This document shows, in pieces, positions 22,101 to 34,200 of a stretch of DNA of 64,000 nt. The notes under the pieces were generated by a model. It made no database searches. It was given only the letters and a program-made list of their open reading frames with translations, and was not told where the DNA came from. The translations under genes were made by a program, and so were the position numbers. Origin of the DNA: Strigamia acuminata (taxonomy: Eukaryota > Arthropoda > Chilopoda > Geophilomorpha > Linotaeniidae); contig OX442317.1 in NCBI GenBank assembly GCA_949358305.1, positions 15,566,491 through 15,630,490 of the forward strand, given 5' to 3'. How positions within the stretch are numbered: position 1 is the stretch's first letter; the number at the start of each line of letters is the position of its first letter.

Positions 22101-25100
22101 AATTTGGTTATTCAATCTCGAATGCGGACTTCGGTTCTTCACATACGCGAAAGTAACTGCGAGTTCCGCCCAAAGGTCGTCCGGGAGTTGAGTTTCGGAG
22201 ATAAGAGATCGGACACTGTCGGCCATTGTTCGATTTATGCGTTCTGCAGTGCCGTTCATTTGAGGTGATGCAGGATTGGTCCTCTGCCCTTGGATGCCCT
22301 TTTCTTTGAGGTAGTTCAAGAATTCATTCGACATGAATTCGCCTCCGCGGTCGGATCTAATCGCTTTCACACGCGTATTCTGAATTCGTTCAACGCGGGC
22401 GACGAAGTCTTTGAATGCCCCAAAGGTTTGCGACTTCTGGGCCAACGGGATAATCCACGTGTAACGTGTGGCATCGTCGATGATGGTGAAAACATAATCC
22501 GAGCCGCCCAGTGACGTGAGCGGGGCTGGTCCCCACAAATCCATGTGCAGAAGGTCCAATGGTTTCGATGTACAGGGATTCGGGTCCGGTTTATGTGAAG
22601 CTCTGGTCGATTTAGCAATTCTGCAGTCGTTACACGACAATTCTTGTCGGACTTCAGCTGGTTGCAGACCATAAACCTGGTCGTTAGCTGCCAGAAGCTT
22701 CATTGCATTAGTATGCAGGTGACCGAGTCGACTGTGCCATAGACCGGTGGCATCTTTAACCGAAGCAGGATTAGCAATTACCTTTTTCTGTGACGGAGGT
22801 AAATTGCCGGGATGAGGGGAAGTTGGCAGGAATTGCAGAGCATTGGAATAGGATTGTGTGGTCGGATTGACAATGACCGGTGGAGGAACGGGAGTAAGGA
22901 CAGGAAAATGTGTAGGATCGGTCAGGTTTGGAATTGGTTGGGCGGGAATTGCTTTCACACTCTCAACCGCTGGCGGATCAAAACGATAGTCCGTAATTTC
23001 CCGTTGCTTTCGTTTCCCTTTAACCGGTTTCGGAACATTGTCGAAATCCACTTCTGTCGTGACCAGTGTTTTAACAGGTTGAATTGTCGGTGGAGTGGCC
23101 GTCGAAACCGTTGTCGAACTGATGGGAACCGAACACAAACCGTCCAAATAATACAAGCCACCACGTTCCTTTGCACGAATGATTGGCAGACGATAGTCCG
23201 ATTCATAAACATTAACTTCTCCGTTGAAAATGTGGATATGATGTCGCGTTTTATCGATTTTCGACACCGAAATCAAATTGGCTTCGAAATTCGGCGCATA
23301 TAGAACGTTGGTCAAATCCAAAACGCAATCTGCATCATCAACTGACGTGAGAAGTTGAACCGTTCCTCGTCCAGTAACTTGCGATTTGCCTTGGCCCAAT
23401 TCGATATCGAAAGGCGGAATGTTCGTGAAATCGGTGAATAACGCTCGCACATGGGTCACGTGGTCGGTAGCGCCGCAGTCAACAATCCACTCATTGGATT
23501 GCATAAAGTGGGCAACTGGGCGCTCAATGACTTGCGGTGCACTGCAGAAAAATGTCCCTTTCCGAATTGGACGTGAGCTCCCTCGAGGACGAGTGTCTTC
23601 GACCTTGGCGACGGCGTTCTTATTCCGTCTTCGACTCTTACTTCTCGATGAGCGTTGTACGGAAACCGTCGGCTGATTCGGATTTTCACGTCGAGGGTGG
23701 GGGCACTTATTCGCGTAGTGGCCCATCTGTTCGCAATTGAAACACCGAATAGTTGACAAATCACGAGCACCAGATTTATTACGCGGGCGAAACTGTCCTT
23801 TCGCAGAAGTATGAGCCGTCGGTGGAGTTGTTCGGAGCAGACCCACTGATCTTAAACGAGATTGTTCGGCTATTAACTGTTCCGCAACTAAAATCGGGGT
23901 AAATTTGTCATCCGGCCAATGGTAGATTGCGAAAGTTGCCTGGGCATACTCAGGTGGCAATCCCTTAAGGTATTGATATGCGTGATGATCGGCCGAAGTT
24001 TCTTCTTTGACGTCCTTTAATTGCCTGACAAAGTGGTCCACTCGGGCAATGAAATCCGGCATGTCTTCGTTGGGTCCGATCTGGAGGTTTAAAAACTCCC
24101 AACGCATGGCTGCTCTTCTAGCCCGTGAGCTTGGCGCATAAATCTTAGCCAGCGCGTCCCACGCCTCCTTCGGCGTATTACATGTGTCCAACACTGATCT
24201 TTTGGGCTCGCTGACTTGGATATAGATGTGACCGAGGGCTTTATCTTTCTTGGTCATGTACCGGTCTTTCTCCTTTTCACTTAAAGTTAGTAAATGTTCG
24301 GCTTCTTTCTCTTCGGTAACATGCCTCCAAAGGCCCTCGGACTTTAAGAGCATCCGCATCGATCGTTGCCACTGCTCGTAGTTTCCAACTCCGAGTACGG
24401 GAATTTTGCTCGATGAATCTCCGGATTTGTGCATCGTGGCGTAGAAAACTCGACACTCCGCGACGAAAACACAGGCTCAGAGAAATGGTACACACGAGAC
24501 ACCGTAGCACTGCACGAAAACGAAGCACAACACTCGATGCGAAGCACTTTCGAGGCGGAAACCGTCAAATTGGGCAATTCCTTCTGAAGGAATTCAAAAA
24601 CCTCCGGTAGCCAGTCTGAGAGGGTCCGATCGGTGCACCTGGGCCCGCGGGAAACCTCACTTGTACCACGACAAGCACTACCGGAGAATACGTAATCGCT
24701 TGATCGGATTCGATCGAAGGGCGAATACGATGCTAAATGTCCCCCAAAAGCCTTAAATTCTACCTTAAAGTTAACAATGTAAATCGACAAGAAGGAGAAA
24801 TAGATGAATCGGTCGCGGGTGCAACTCTCGTGCAAATGAAGGCACGGCGCAGCTTTCTCGAAAAGCTGGAGAAAACGCAAATTCGGATTTAAAACCCGAA
24901 TTCTTCTCGAAAAAATTCGAGGCTCTTCGTGAAAATGTTCTAAAGATCGGTGATTACGACCGTTCACCGGGGAACTAAGCCGCCAATAATCTAGTATTGG
25001 ATTCTCGTTGTATCCGCCGCAACGTGCTAAGCGGAGAAGTGAATCCAGATTGACGAAAAACCTGAAAAAAACAAAAATTTGTCGCGAAATTCGCGAATCC

Positions 25101-26779
25101 CGCGGAATTTCGGACAAAATTAACGAAGCAATGGTGAAATAGACTGCCCTGGCAGTCCAGAACGTCGATCGAACGTTTCGAAGCGAAGATTCGGGCGAAA
25201 ATCGTCGAAATCGGCGAAATCTGAAAATAAAATGAATTTCGCTGCAAAAATCGCGAATCCCGCGAAAATTACGCCGAAAATTAGGTGAAAAATAAGAGCA
25301 GATCGTCCCCAGACCTCTGCTACCACTGTAGGTGAGTGGTGCGCAAATAATCGGCAAATGAACCGATGTGGAAGCGTGAAATAAAGCGGTTCGCAAATGC
25401 GCGACGGTTAATTCCGATAACAGAATCGCGTGATGCGATTCGAGCGAGCGCGTGATGCGATTCGAACGAGCGCGCGACTTATGGTCGCTTATATGCGCTT
25501 AAATAGCACTGAAGGTGCTCTAAAGTGAAGGTAAACACTTAAAAACATAAAAGTTTAATGAAAAGTAAACCATATCTTACATAAATGAATTTCCAAAGGT
25601 GAAAGATGTGAAAGTGCACACACCTGTGTGCGCTGCCATCTTGGATTCGGGGTAAGAGTGTCACAGCACTCTGGTGACAGTTATTAACATTAAGTTTTAA
25701 ATTAAAGAATAAATCATCCAAGTAAAACATAAGCAAAGTATGGAATTACATACTGGACAGCAGAAATTAAATCCAAATAGAGAAAACAGTAAATAAATGA
25801 TCAAATATCAATACAATGTGTTTGAACACAAAACATATAGTATATAAACATTTGATATCGACAACAAATTTGGTCTTAGGACCAACACGAAATACCGCTC
25901 TTTGCGGTCTCGTTTCCGCTGCTCACGGTGAGTCAGCGGATGTCTGCCGACACGGGGACGAGAGACTCGCTCTTCGTCGCCCGAAATCCAAACTTCTCGG
26001 GTCTCCTTACCGTCTTTCATCTGACGGTTGACAAACACCCTTGGTCTGGTGTAATTCGCGGAGTCGCGCGGTGGCTGCGCCGACGTTCCCGCTCCATCGT
26101 TTACGGTCGAGTGCCTTTCGACGCACTGTTTCTTCGACCGGCCCGGGGAGCGCGATTCGCTGCCCCCGGTTCCCTTGGAGCGCTTGCGCTTCCTTGGGAA
26201 ATTATATTTGGGGCCGAGAATTCCCAAATAGTGGAGTTGCCACATTTCAGCTTGTGACGTGAGAATCCCCATTCTCGGTCGCCACTGTGGCGTAACTTCC
26301 CCCTGCCGAATCTGCTCGCACCACAGGTGTATATCGGCGGAGCTCATCCCGTCGTCTTGCAGAATCCGCTCTGCAACCGCCGGCGCAGTGTCGATTAGCT
26401 GCTGGCGGTAGTGTTGATACACTTCTTCGCGGGCCTCCTCGGTCTCGGCCGCTTGCCACGCGAACAACACATGCTCCTCCGCCGGCCTGCCGGAGTATTG
26501 GCTCGACAGGGCCGGGTGGAAGATTGGTGACTTCGGGTCATCGATGCGAGCGAGCTCTGCAGCGACGACGTTTCGCACCGACTCCGGGAACGCGTCCAGG
26601 AGTGTGCAGTCTCGTACCCAACGTCGGGCGATGCATCGGGAATGTAGTATTCGCAGGCGCCAAGGGTCGGCGTCTTCGCCGAAACATCGTCGGTAAAAAT
26701 CGGGCAGCGCGCCTCGAAATATCCCGCCACGAGCGATGCAAGCGGGGTCTAATGGTCCCCATGTCTTACGTAATGCCAT
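19191..26779 (-). CDS. Element C ORF3, unknown function, split by Copia E
   Basis: Two segments: 26779-25888 and 21124-19191. Removing Copia E and one CGAAA duplication gives 2826 nt, an open frame of 941 codons plus stop. It occupies the env position, but I see no signal peptide, membrane anchor or protease motif. The N-terminal ~215 residues look globular (Trp/Arg/Ala-rich). A basic, Ser-rich stretch with K-R-K-R follows and could be a nuclear signal. The middle holds Pro/Ser/Thr/Gln-rich linkers, including two poly-Pro runs, around a second Ala-rich globular block. The end is another globular block finishing in a Pro/Gly-rich tail. I do not recognise the family; an accessory nucleic-acid-binding or structural role is only a guess. 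Confidence 0.8.
21130..21682 (-). repeat. Element E 3' LTR, truncated by 8 bp at its internal edge
   Basis: Matches 25327-25879 at offset 4197. The final 8 plus-strand bases present in the right copy (gaccaaca, 25880-25887) and the polypurine tract are absent; the sequence changes directly to remnant pol at 21683. Confidence 0.88.
21683..24434 (-). pseudogene. gag-pol: Element E gag-PR-IN polyprotein, RT and RNase H deleted
   Basis: The open frame 24434-21705 encodes 909 codons: Copia gag (W-Q-R-S-M-R-M near the start), a CCHC knuckle around residue 230 (C-F-N-C-E-Q-M-G-H), the protease motif V-D-C-G-A-T-D-H near 318, the HHCC zinc domain and the integrase core (D in H-M-D-L-W-G, D in R-S-D-R-G-G-E-F, E in G-T-A-E-R-I-N-R). 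Shortly after the integrase the sequence jumps into the end of reverse transcriptase in another frame (21683-21750, motif P-Y-R-S-L-I-G-S-L-L-F, as in Copia D) and then into the LTR. The whole catalytic RT, including Y-V-D-D, and RNase H are gone. Confidence 0.88.
24435..25326 (-). other. Element E leader with initiator-Met primer-binding site
   Basis: About 890 bp of leader. One base inside the 5' LTR the minus strand (25325-25314) reads TGGTAGCAGAGG, complementary to the 3' end of eukaryotic initiator tRNA-Met, the usual Copia primer. The overlapping ORFs here are A+T/Phe/Arg-rich and look non-coding. Copia D has a leader of almost the same length. Confidence 0.75.
25327..25887 (-). repeat. 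Element E 5' LTR
   Basis: 561 bp, complete; bounded on the right by the CGAAA target duplication and on the left by the primer-binding site. Confidence 0.9.
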
Positions 26780-28204
26780 CTGGAAGGATGGAGAAATAAA
26801 CAGTTAATAAAAAGTTACTATTAAATACGTAGATAAATGGTTGGTCTCGAGGGACGTTGCTGATACGTGCAGCCGTCCGTCGAGACCGATTCCTGTCTAT
26901 CGGTGCAAACGTAGGACGAATTGTCCCTCGTCGGATAGAAAAAGAGAAGTCATCACGTAAAAAATCTGTCTCATGTCCAAAACGCACAGCGAGACGGAAT
27001 CGAGCCCTTAATCCGGATTTTTTATCATCAGATTTTACTTCAAATTAATTCTAACATTAATTAGAACATTACTAATAATTAAATTAATAATTATCAGTCA
27101 TTCGTAAAAAGAATTCGTCGGGTGTAAATTATTACTAAAAATGCACAATAAATGCGCTTGTCGAAATTGTATTAAATAAATAAATAAATCTAATAAAGAA
27201 TTATTCCGAAGTCGGACTTTGTCTAATTTTTTTTTTAAAAAAGTTAAAGTCAAATTAAATTTATCCAACACACCGAAAAATTCATCGTACGAATGTTAAG
27301 TTGCATCAATTCGATGTGTCAAATTACTTGTGGAGAAAAATATCCTTTACAGAATATTCTCCCCTTGTCATAAACTTATTTATGGCTCGAGCCCATTGTC
27401 TCGCTCGTGACTCATGTCATGAGGAATTTTCGAGACGCGAGGCGACGTGAAGTCCACGATCGCATCCCGAAAACAAATTAACAAGGAAAAAAATACGATC
27501 GTGTGAGCGATCGCGGTTAATAATCAATTATTCGTTATTTCGAGTGCAACGCACTCATGTCAGGTATTAGTCAACAAAATTTCCTCCTCAGCAGCACGGA
27601 AATAATTCTCATGTGCCGATGCCGACTTCTACCTGATCGGGTGGGACTTGGTTTACATCGTGGTCCCAGTTTGCCTCGTCCTCGTGCTCGATGGCAAGCA
27701 CGTCGTTCTCTTCCTCGTCCATGTCGAGGAGCGCGCGCAAAAAGCTCAATCACGATTGAAAAAGGATGATAAAACTATCTCAAAAACTCGGTAAAAAAGT
27801 TAAAAGCGAGGATCACGCACGGGCGCAGCGATCAGCTGTGAAAAGCGGAAGTCCGTGTGAACACGAGGTAATCGCGATGGATTCTGGGTAATATACTCCA
27901 GAACCCGGGTGTTTGAGACTAATGCGCACCTACCCGTGCGCATGTTACGCTACGGGTCTCCTTTGTTTTCACCCCCGTGCGCGATTGCTGCTACGGGGTC
28001 TTTTGCACGCGGTATCCGACCCGTGCCGATAATTTTGCTACGGGTCCCGCGCTTCCACGCCATCTTGTGACGTGAATTCGACCGATATCCGCTTTGTTGG
28101 ACTTAGCGAAATTTTTTCAGAGTCTCGGATTTTGATGGCTAGCGCTGTCGATCGGTCATTTTTTTTTTTTGTTTTTCAGCGTCGCCATCGACTCGTAACG
28201 TTTT
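26780..28204 (-). other. Element C spacer between pol and ORF3
   Basis: 1.4 kb with no credible ORF. Around 27930-28060 a motif of the type (t)gctacgggtc recurs at least three times between G+C-rich words, which could be a small repeat array or a regulatory module for ORF3. The rest is A+T-rich. Confidence 0.5.
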
Positions 28205-31200
28205 CTACTCCTTTCCTACGACCTTTCCGTCTTTTATAAACGGATTACTTCTACGAGGCCGCAGGTGATGAGTCGAGACAGGTACGACGTTTTTTTTTGT
28301 TGTTTTTTGTGTCTGTACCTCCTCATGTGTATTTCTTTTTTTATCCGTGTTTTTTGTGTTTGTTTCAGGAGTTTCTCCTGTTTCCCCCCCGACCAAAATT
28401 GGATCCGGAACGGATTCAACTATCTCGTTTACCGGAGGTGAAGGGGCGTCGAAATACTCCTCGTTGTCACTTGGCGGTGCTTTTTCCGACTCGCCAGCGA
28501 ACATATCGACGATTTGGCCGTCAGTTTTAGACTTGACTTGGCCTTTGGCCCACAGTTCTTGCGGGAATTCCGGGATGTACGGAGTTAACTCTCGTACTTG
28601 TATCGACTTATGCTCGGTATTGTCCTCGAGCTTACGTAATTTATACGCGTTACCGCCATGCTTGTCGATGATCACATACGGACCATCTCTCTTGTCGGCC
28701 AAGCTGGCGGTGATTCCTCTCGCTGCATTTGAGAGGATGTGTGTGTCCTTCCACACTAAATCATTGATCTCGAAATTCACAAATTTTCCACCGCTTTTAT
28801 CTTGTAAAATGCGGTCGCGCATGTTAAAAATGTGCGCCATCATATGCTTGTATGTGTTTGAAATTGTTTGCTCCAATTTATACACGTACTCATGTGGTTT
28901 CTCGGGGTCCACCACATTTACCGACTCTGCCACTCGTGGGTCCCAAGGCACTCGTAGCTCTCGGGCGAAGTTGAGGTAGGCCGGAGAAAAATCTCTCGTC
29001 CTCGAGACTGTTGTTCGTATGCTGAACGCGATCTCCCTCAAGTATTCATCCCACCTATTGTGGATGTCAGTGAATATGCTTAGTGCATATTTAATGTCCC
29101 TGTTGAGTCGCTCAACGGGATTTGTTCTGGGATTGTAGGTCGAAGTATGTGACGCCACAATTCCGAATTTCTCACAAAACTTACCCCAAATTTTCGAGAT
29201 AAATTGGGGTCCGTTATCGGATATAATTTTACGTGGAAATCCGTAACGTAACGCTACGTCGTAGATACATTCAACGATTTTTTCTGCTGAAGGTCTAGCG
29301 ACGGCGTACAACTCGGGCCAACGAGTCGCCACGTCCATTATTACGATAATGTACGCATTTTTATTTCCCGTAACGGGTTTTGGGCCCATCACATCGACAC
29401 TTAAACAATCAAAAGGCGCGTAAGGCCCTAAGAAAATAGTTTCGAATGGTGATTTACTCCTCGGCTTGCACGCTTGGCATCGCTGACATTGGTGGACAAA
29501 AAGAGCAATATCTTTTTTCATCCCTGTCCAGTGAAAAAGCTGTGTAGCACGATAGAGTGTTCTGCTTACTCCCGCATGGCTCGCAAGCGGGTGCCCGTGT
29601 AACAACCACAGCACGCGACCGATTAAGGAAGCAGGTATTACTACCTTTACTGCGGTGTCTGATTCACTCAAGTCATCTTGGTGATTTGGGTGATGTTTCA
29701 CCAAAAGGCCGTCATCCAATAGGTAATCTATGGATTCGTGTGCATAGCGACGCTTCTGCCTTCTGGTTAAGTTGGGCGGATATTTTCCTGTCAGCACGAA
29801 TCTAGCTCTGTCCTGACATTTTTTGTCTAATTTTTGTTGCACAATTATTTCCTCCCTTGTCGGGGGATTGCTTCGCATTTGCTTGCCGACATGAGCGTGG
29901 AAGGCACTTAGAAGCGGGTCATTTATTCTCCGCTCTAGCTTAAATTCCTTCTTTGCATCGGGGTAATTGTCAGCAGCTGGTTGGTATAACCGCGTCCAGA
30001 ATCCACAGAATTTTACATCTGCTGGAGACGTGGTAGGAATTTCATTCATTTTCCTTAAATCCCAACGGTGACAACTCGTCGGGCAGTAAATGATGCGGGA
30101 ATCATCCTCGCCATCATCGTCAGCGTCGATTGGATCTGACACTGGTGCCCGTGATAGAGCGTCAGCCACGACGTTATATTTGCCGGGCTTGTATTGAATG
30201 GTCAAGTCGCATGCCATCAGTTCTAACTGCCATCTGGCTAGTCGACCGGCTGGCTCCTTTAATTTCATCAGCCATTGTAACGCTTGATGATCTGTGTGGA
30301 CTACGAATTTGGTATATTCGAGATAATCTCTGAATTTCCTTATAGCCCACACAACTGCCAAACACTCCAACTCTGTGGCGTTGTAATTTTTTTCAGCGCC
30401 TTGGAGTTTGCGACTTATAAACATGCACGGCAGGTCTTGTTCGACTCCGTCGCGCACGTGAGTTTGGAGCAACGCGGCTCCTAACCCAACTCTGCTGGCG
30501 TCCGTATGTAATATGAACGGCCGGTTTAAGTCGGGTAGAGGCATTACGCCGACTTCCGTCAGCATCCTCTTTATCGCATTAAAGGCGATGTTGCACTCAT
30601 TTGACCATACAAATTCGTTTTCATTCTTCAGGAGGTCGGTAACTGGGGCTGCCACTTCAGCTAGACCCGGTAGCAACCTGCCGAAGAAGTTTATCATTCC
30701 CATAAACCGTTGGACACCTTTAACGTCCTCGGGTGGTGGGAAACGATTAATCGCATCAATTTTTTCGGGGCCAATAGCTAAACCATTGACTCCAATGCGA
30801 TAACCCAGGAAGGCAAGCTCCTTTCGACAGAACTTGCTCTTACCCGGGTGCACGTGTAACCCAGCTTTTGCCAGCCGGGTGAGCACTTGGTCGATGTGCT
30901 CAATGTGCTCTTCGAATGTTTTGGAGGCAATAACTATGTCATCTAGGTATGCCCACACAAACTGATGCAGGATATCACCCAATACGCTTTCGATTAGTCT
31001 CTGAAAGGTACTGGGAGCGTTCACTAAACCAAATGGCATGACGTTGAACATCAACCGTCCAATTGGCGAGTAAAATGCTGTTTTTAACTTATCCTCTGGC
31101 CTCATCTCAACTTGCCAGTATCCCTTCGACAGATCCATCGTCGTAACCCAAGAAAAGGGGCTAAGCTCTCTCAAAATGGATTCGATAGACGGCATCTGTA

Positions 31201-34200
31201 TGGGATCTATCTCTGTCACCGCGTTTAATGGGCGGTAATCAATGCATAGGCGTGGGTCCGAGCCCGGGCGCATCACGAGCACAACTCGCGTCGCGTATTC
31301 TCCCTGGGCCTCGGAGACAATGCCACTGTCTAGCATTTCTTGGCACATTTTTTGCACTATTTCACGTTTTTGCGGGTTCATTCCCTTATACGCAACTCGT
31401 ATAGGTTTATTATCCGTCAATTTAATTTCGTGAATGGCCCTATTCGTTCGGCCCGGTTTTTTCGACAGGATCCCCTCATATTTAAGTAGGACCCTTCGTA
31501 GGGCTGCCGCTTCGTTTAATTCTAAAGCGGCGTCGGCGACAAGCGTTTCCACTACATTGTCCCGTTGCAATTCTGTTACGAATGCTTTAAAATCGTAGTC
31601 TTGAACGAATTTCTTTAGGCCTTTTTCCCACTGTGTCTTGTCGGCCGCTTCTTTGATAAGAGCTGGTGGCACGACAATTGCGGGTCTTTCCTTATCATTT
31701 CTGATATAATTCCAAGATTTCGTTATTGGATTTGGTTGTATTTCCATTGACGCCATGAGGTCTAGGCCCAACAGAAAAATTCTGTCGCACGTGGGCAGGA
31801 CCAGGAAAGGGTGCTGTTCTACCCCTCCGAGCCACTCCATGGTCAATAATATAACTCCTTTTGGACGCGCCATTCCGTTGGCGGTTTTTAGACGTACATT
31901 TTTATTAACGCCTTTTATCTTATCGGTGAGACCCAATGATGCCACTATGTCTTCGGAAACGAACGAGCGATCTGCTCCCGAGTCTAATATGTTGTTTATC
32001 GATGCCAAACAGTCCTCCGTACTTGTTTTGCGCATTTCTTAATGTATTACTGCATTATGCAGCCTAGTGTATTTATTAGGATTTATTTCATTATTTAACA
32101 TTGGGCATAATGCTGCCTGCATCATGTTAGTATTAGTTTACTTTTTCCAACACCAGATGGTGTCACTTGTATGTTTTTCTCAATCACAATGGCCGCTTGC
32201 ATGCCAGCAAGCACTCATGCATTTTCTCCATCTAAATGGACCAAATTATGTAAGCATTTTCGTTTTTATTAAACATTTAGTTTATTTTACATTGTGTTTG
32301 TCACTTATGAGCATTTAGAGTGCAGTGACTTTATTTTCCACCATTTTCAAGCGCTGGAGGTGCGCGCACGTCATTGCGCTCATATTAGCCGTGTTTTGGC
32401 ATTTAAACTCGCTTCCACACACAGTATTTCATACTGTGAGCGCACTCCTCTGCTACAAGTGGTTGCAGAGGATGGTTGCTATCCTTGCAGCACGCCGAAA
32501 CCGCTAATTTTTATCGCCATTTTCGCGAAATTCGCGAATTTGCGATAAATTTTCTATTTGCAGATTGCGCCGATTTCCGCGACGATTTTCGTCTCTAGAA
32601 CGTTCGAGACGACACGCCGACGTTCTCACGTAGTCTGCACGACCAGCTCTACGATTTTTCATTTAATTTCGTCCGAATTTCTGCGGGTTTCGCAATTTTC
32701 GAGACGAATTTCAATTTATTTTCAGGTTTTCGCCATTTTCCAACGAGATTCAACGTTGGAAACCCGCTTTATACAGCGTGAACGACGATTTGTTGGATAT
32801 CCCGACTTAGTACACCGTGTACGGTCGTTGTCACGACGATTTTCGAATTTTTCGGCGAGAAAAACGACGATTTTCGAAGATTTTCGCATTTTAAATGCGC
32901 AACAACGCCATTTTCGATTCTCGAATATTGGCGCAACGTCTCATCACACTAATTAATACTTGCCTTTCAGTTGTCGTAATTAGCTTGTTAGTATTTAAGG
33001 TCGTATTAAGTTTTTGTGGGTCCTTTAGAATAGTTTTTGCTCTTCTGTTCCAGTCGGAACTACCGCATTAACTCATTCCTAGCCAGTGCTTACCGTGGCC
33101 AACAGGTACTCCCGCGCCTCCAGGCAGGCGAACGGACCCCTGTGTGTTGGCTGGCTAGGGTTATTTGGCCACTTCAGAAGTGGTCGCCCAATTCGATTGA
33201 TATCCGCTTTGACAGTGCTCCGATTAGTGCGCCGTATTTGTGTAGTGCTACGCGATATTGTGCATCGAGACCGTCAAGTGCTCCAATTGTACCATTCTCC
33301 ATCCAGTGTGTTTTGCTACGGATTGTTTCGTAACTCCACGTCATGTTGAAGTCCGCAGACGGAAATCCAGGACGTCTTCCCATCCTTAGCGTAGGAAACT
33401 ACGAACTTTGGCAGCGCTCAATGCGCATGGTACTCCGAAGCGAGGAATTGTGGGAACACGTAACGGAAGAAGAGGAGGTGGAATTCCTTAAAACCGCCGG
33501 AGATAAGGAGAAAAAGAAGTACAAACGTCGGAAAGCCAAAGCATTAGGCTTAATATACTGTTCTGTAAGCGAGGCGAAGAAGTCTGCGCTAGATGATTGT
33601 AAAACCCCGAAGGAAGCATGGGACATTTTAGCCAACATTTATGCGCCATCATCTCGTGCGCGACAGGCAGCCATGCGCCGCGAATTTTTGAATTTGCGCC
33701 TAGAGCAGGGCGAAGATATGGCCGACTTCTTAGGACGCGTTGACTATCATGTCCGCCAAATGAAGGATATCGGAGAGATAACTTCGTCTGATCACCACGC
33801 TTACCAATACTTGGACTTATTGCCTCGTGAATATTCACAGATTTCATTCACAACATATCACTTGCCCAACGGTGAATTCACACCAAAGAAAGTGTCTGAA
33901 CAATTGCTCGCGGAACATATGCGACTCAAAGCTATGGATTCGCGCGACATAGACAATTCTAAATCTCCACGTGCCTATGCTGGTGAAAAACAGCAACGTG
34001 GGAGAAATCGTTCTCGTCCCTCTCGACCGTTATCTTCGGTGCAGTGTTTTAATTGCCAGGAATTTGGCCATTACGCAAATAAATGTCCATTACCGCCGCG
34101 CCGAGATGACAAAAATCAACCGACAGCTTCACTTCAAAGGAAGCCAAGAAGTTCTAGCCGCAAACGCAACAAGAACTCAAACTGTGATGATTCGAGGCCA

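Larger units (their letters stand above)
21130..25887 (-). mobile_element. Element E: internally deleted Copia element
   Basis: Minus-strand Copia inserted in C ORF3. The right (5') LTR is complete at 25327-25887 (561 bp, TGTAGG…CCAACA). The left (3') LTR is 21130-21682 and lacks the 8 bases that begin it in element sense. The 5-bp duplication CGAAA is at 21125-21129 and 25888-25892. The internal region has primer-binding site, leader, gag, protease and integrase, but no reverse transcriptase or RNase H. Two deletion junctions are visible (near 21750 and at 21682). It is non-autonomous and related to Copia D over its coding region. Confidence 0.9.

Noticed and set aside
24344-25396. A 350-codon minus-strand ORF
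   Set aside because: It runs from the Copia E LTR through the leader into gag in a wrong frame; its composition is that of non-coding DNA.
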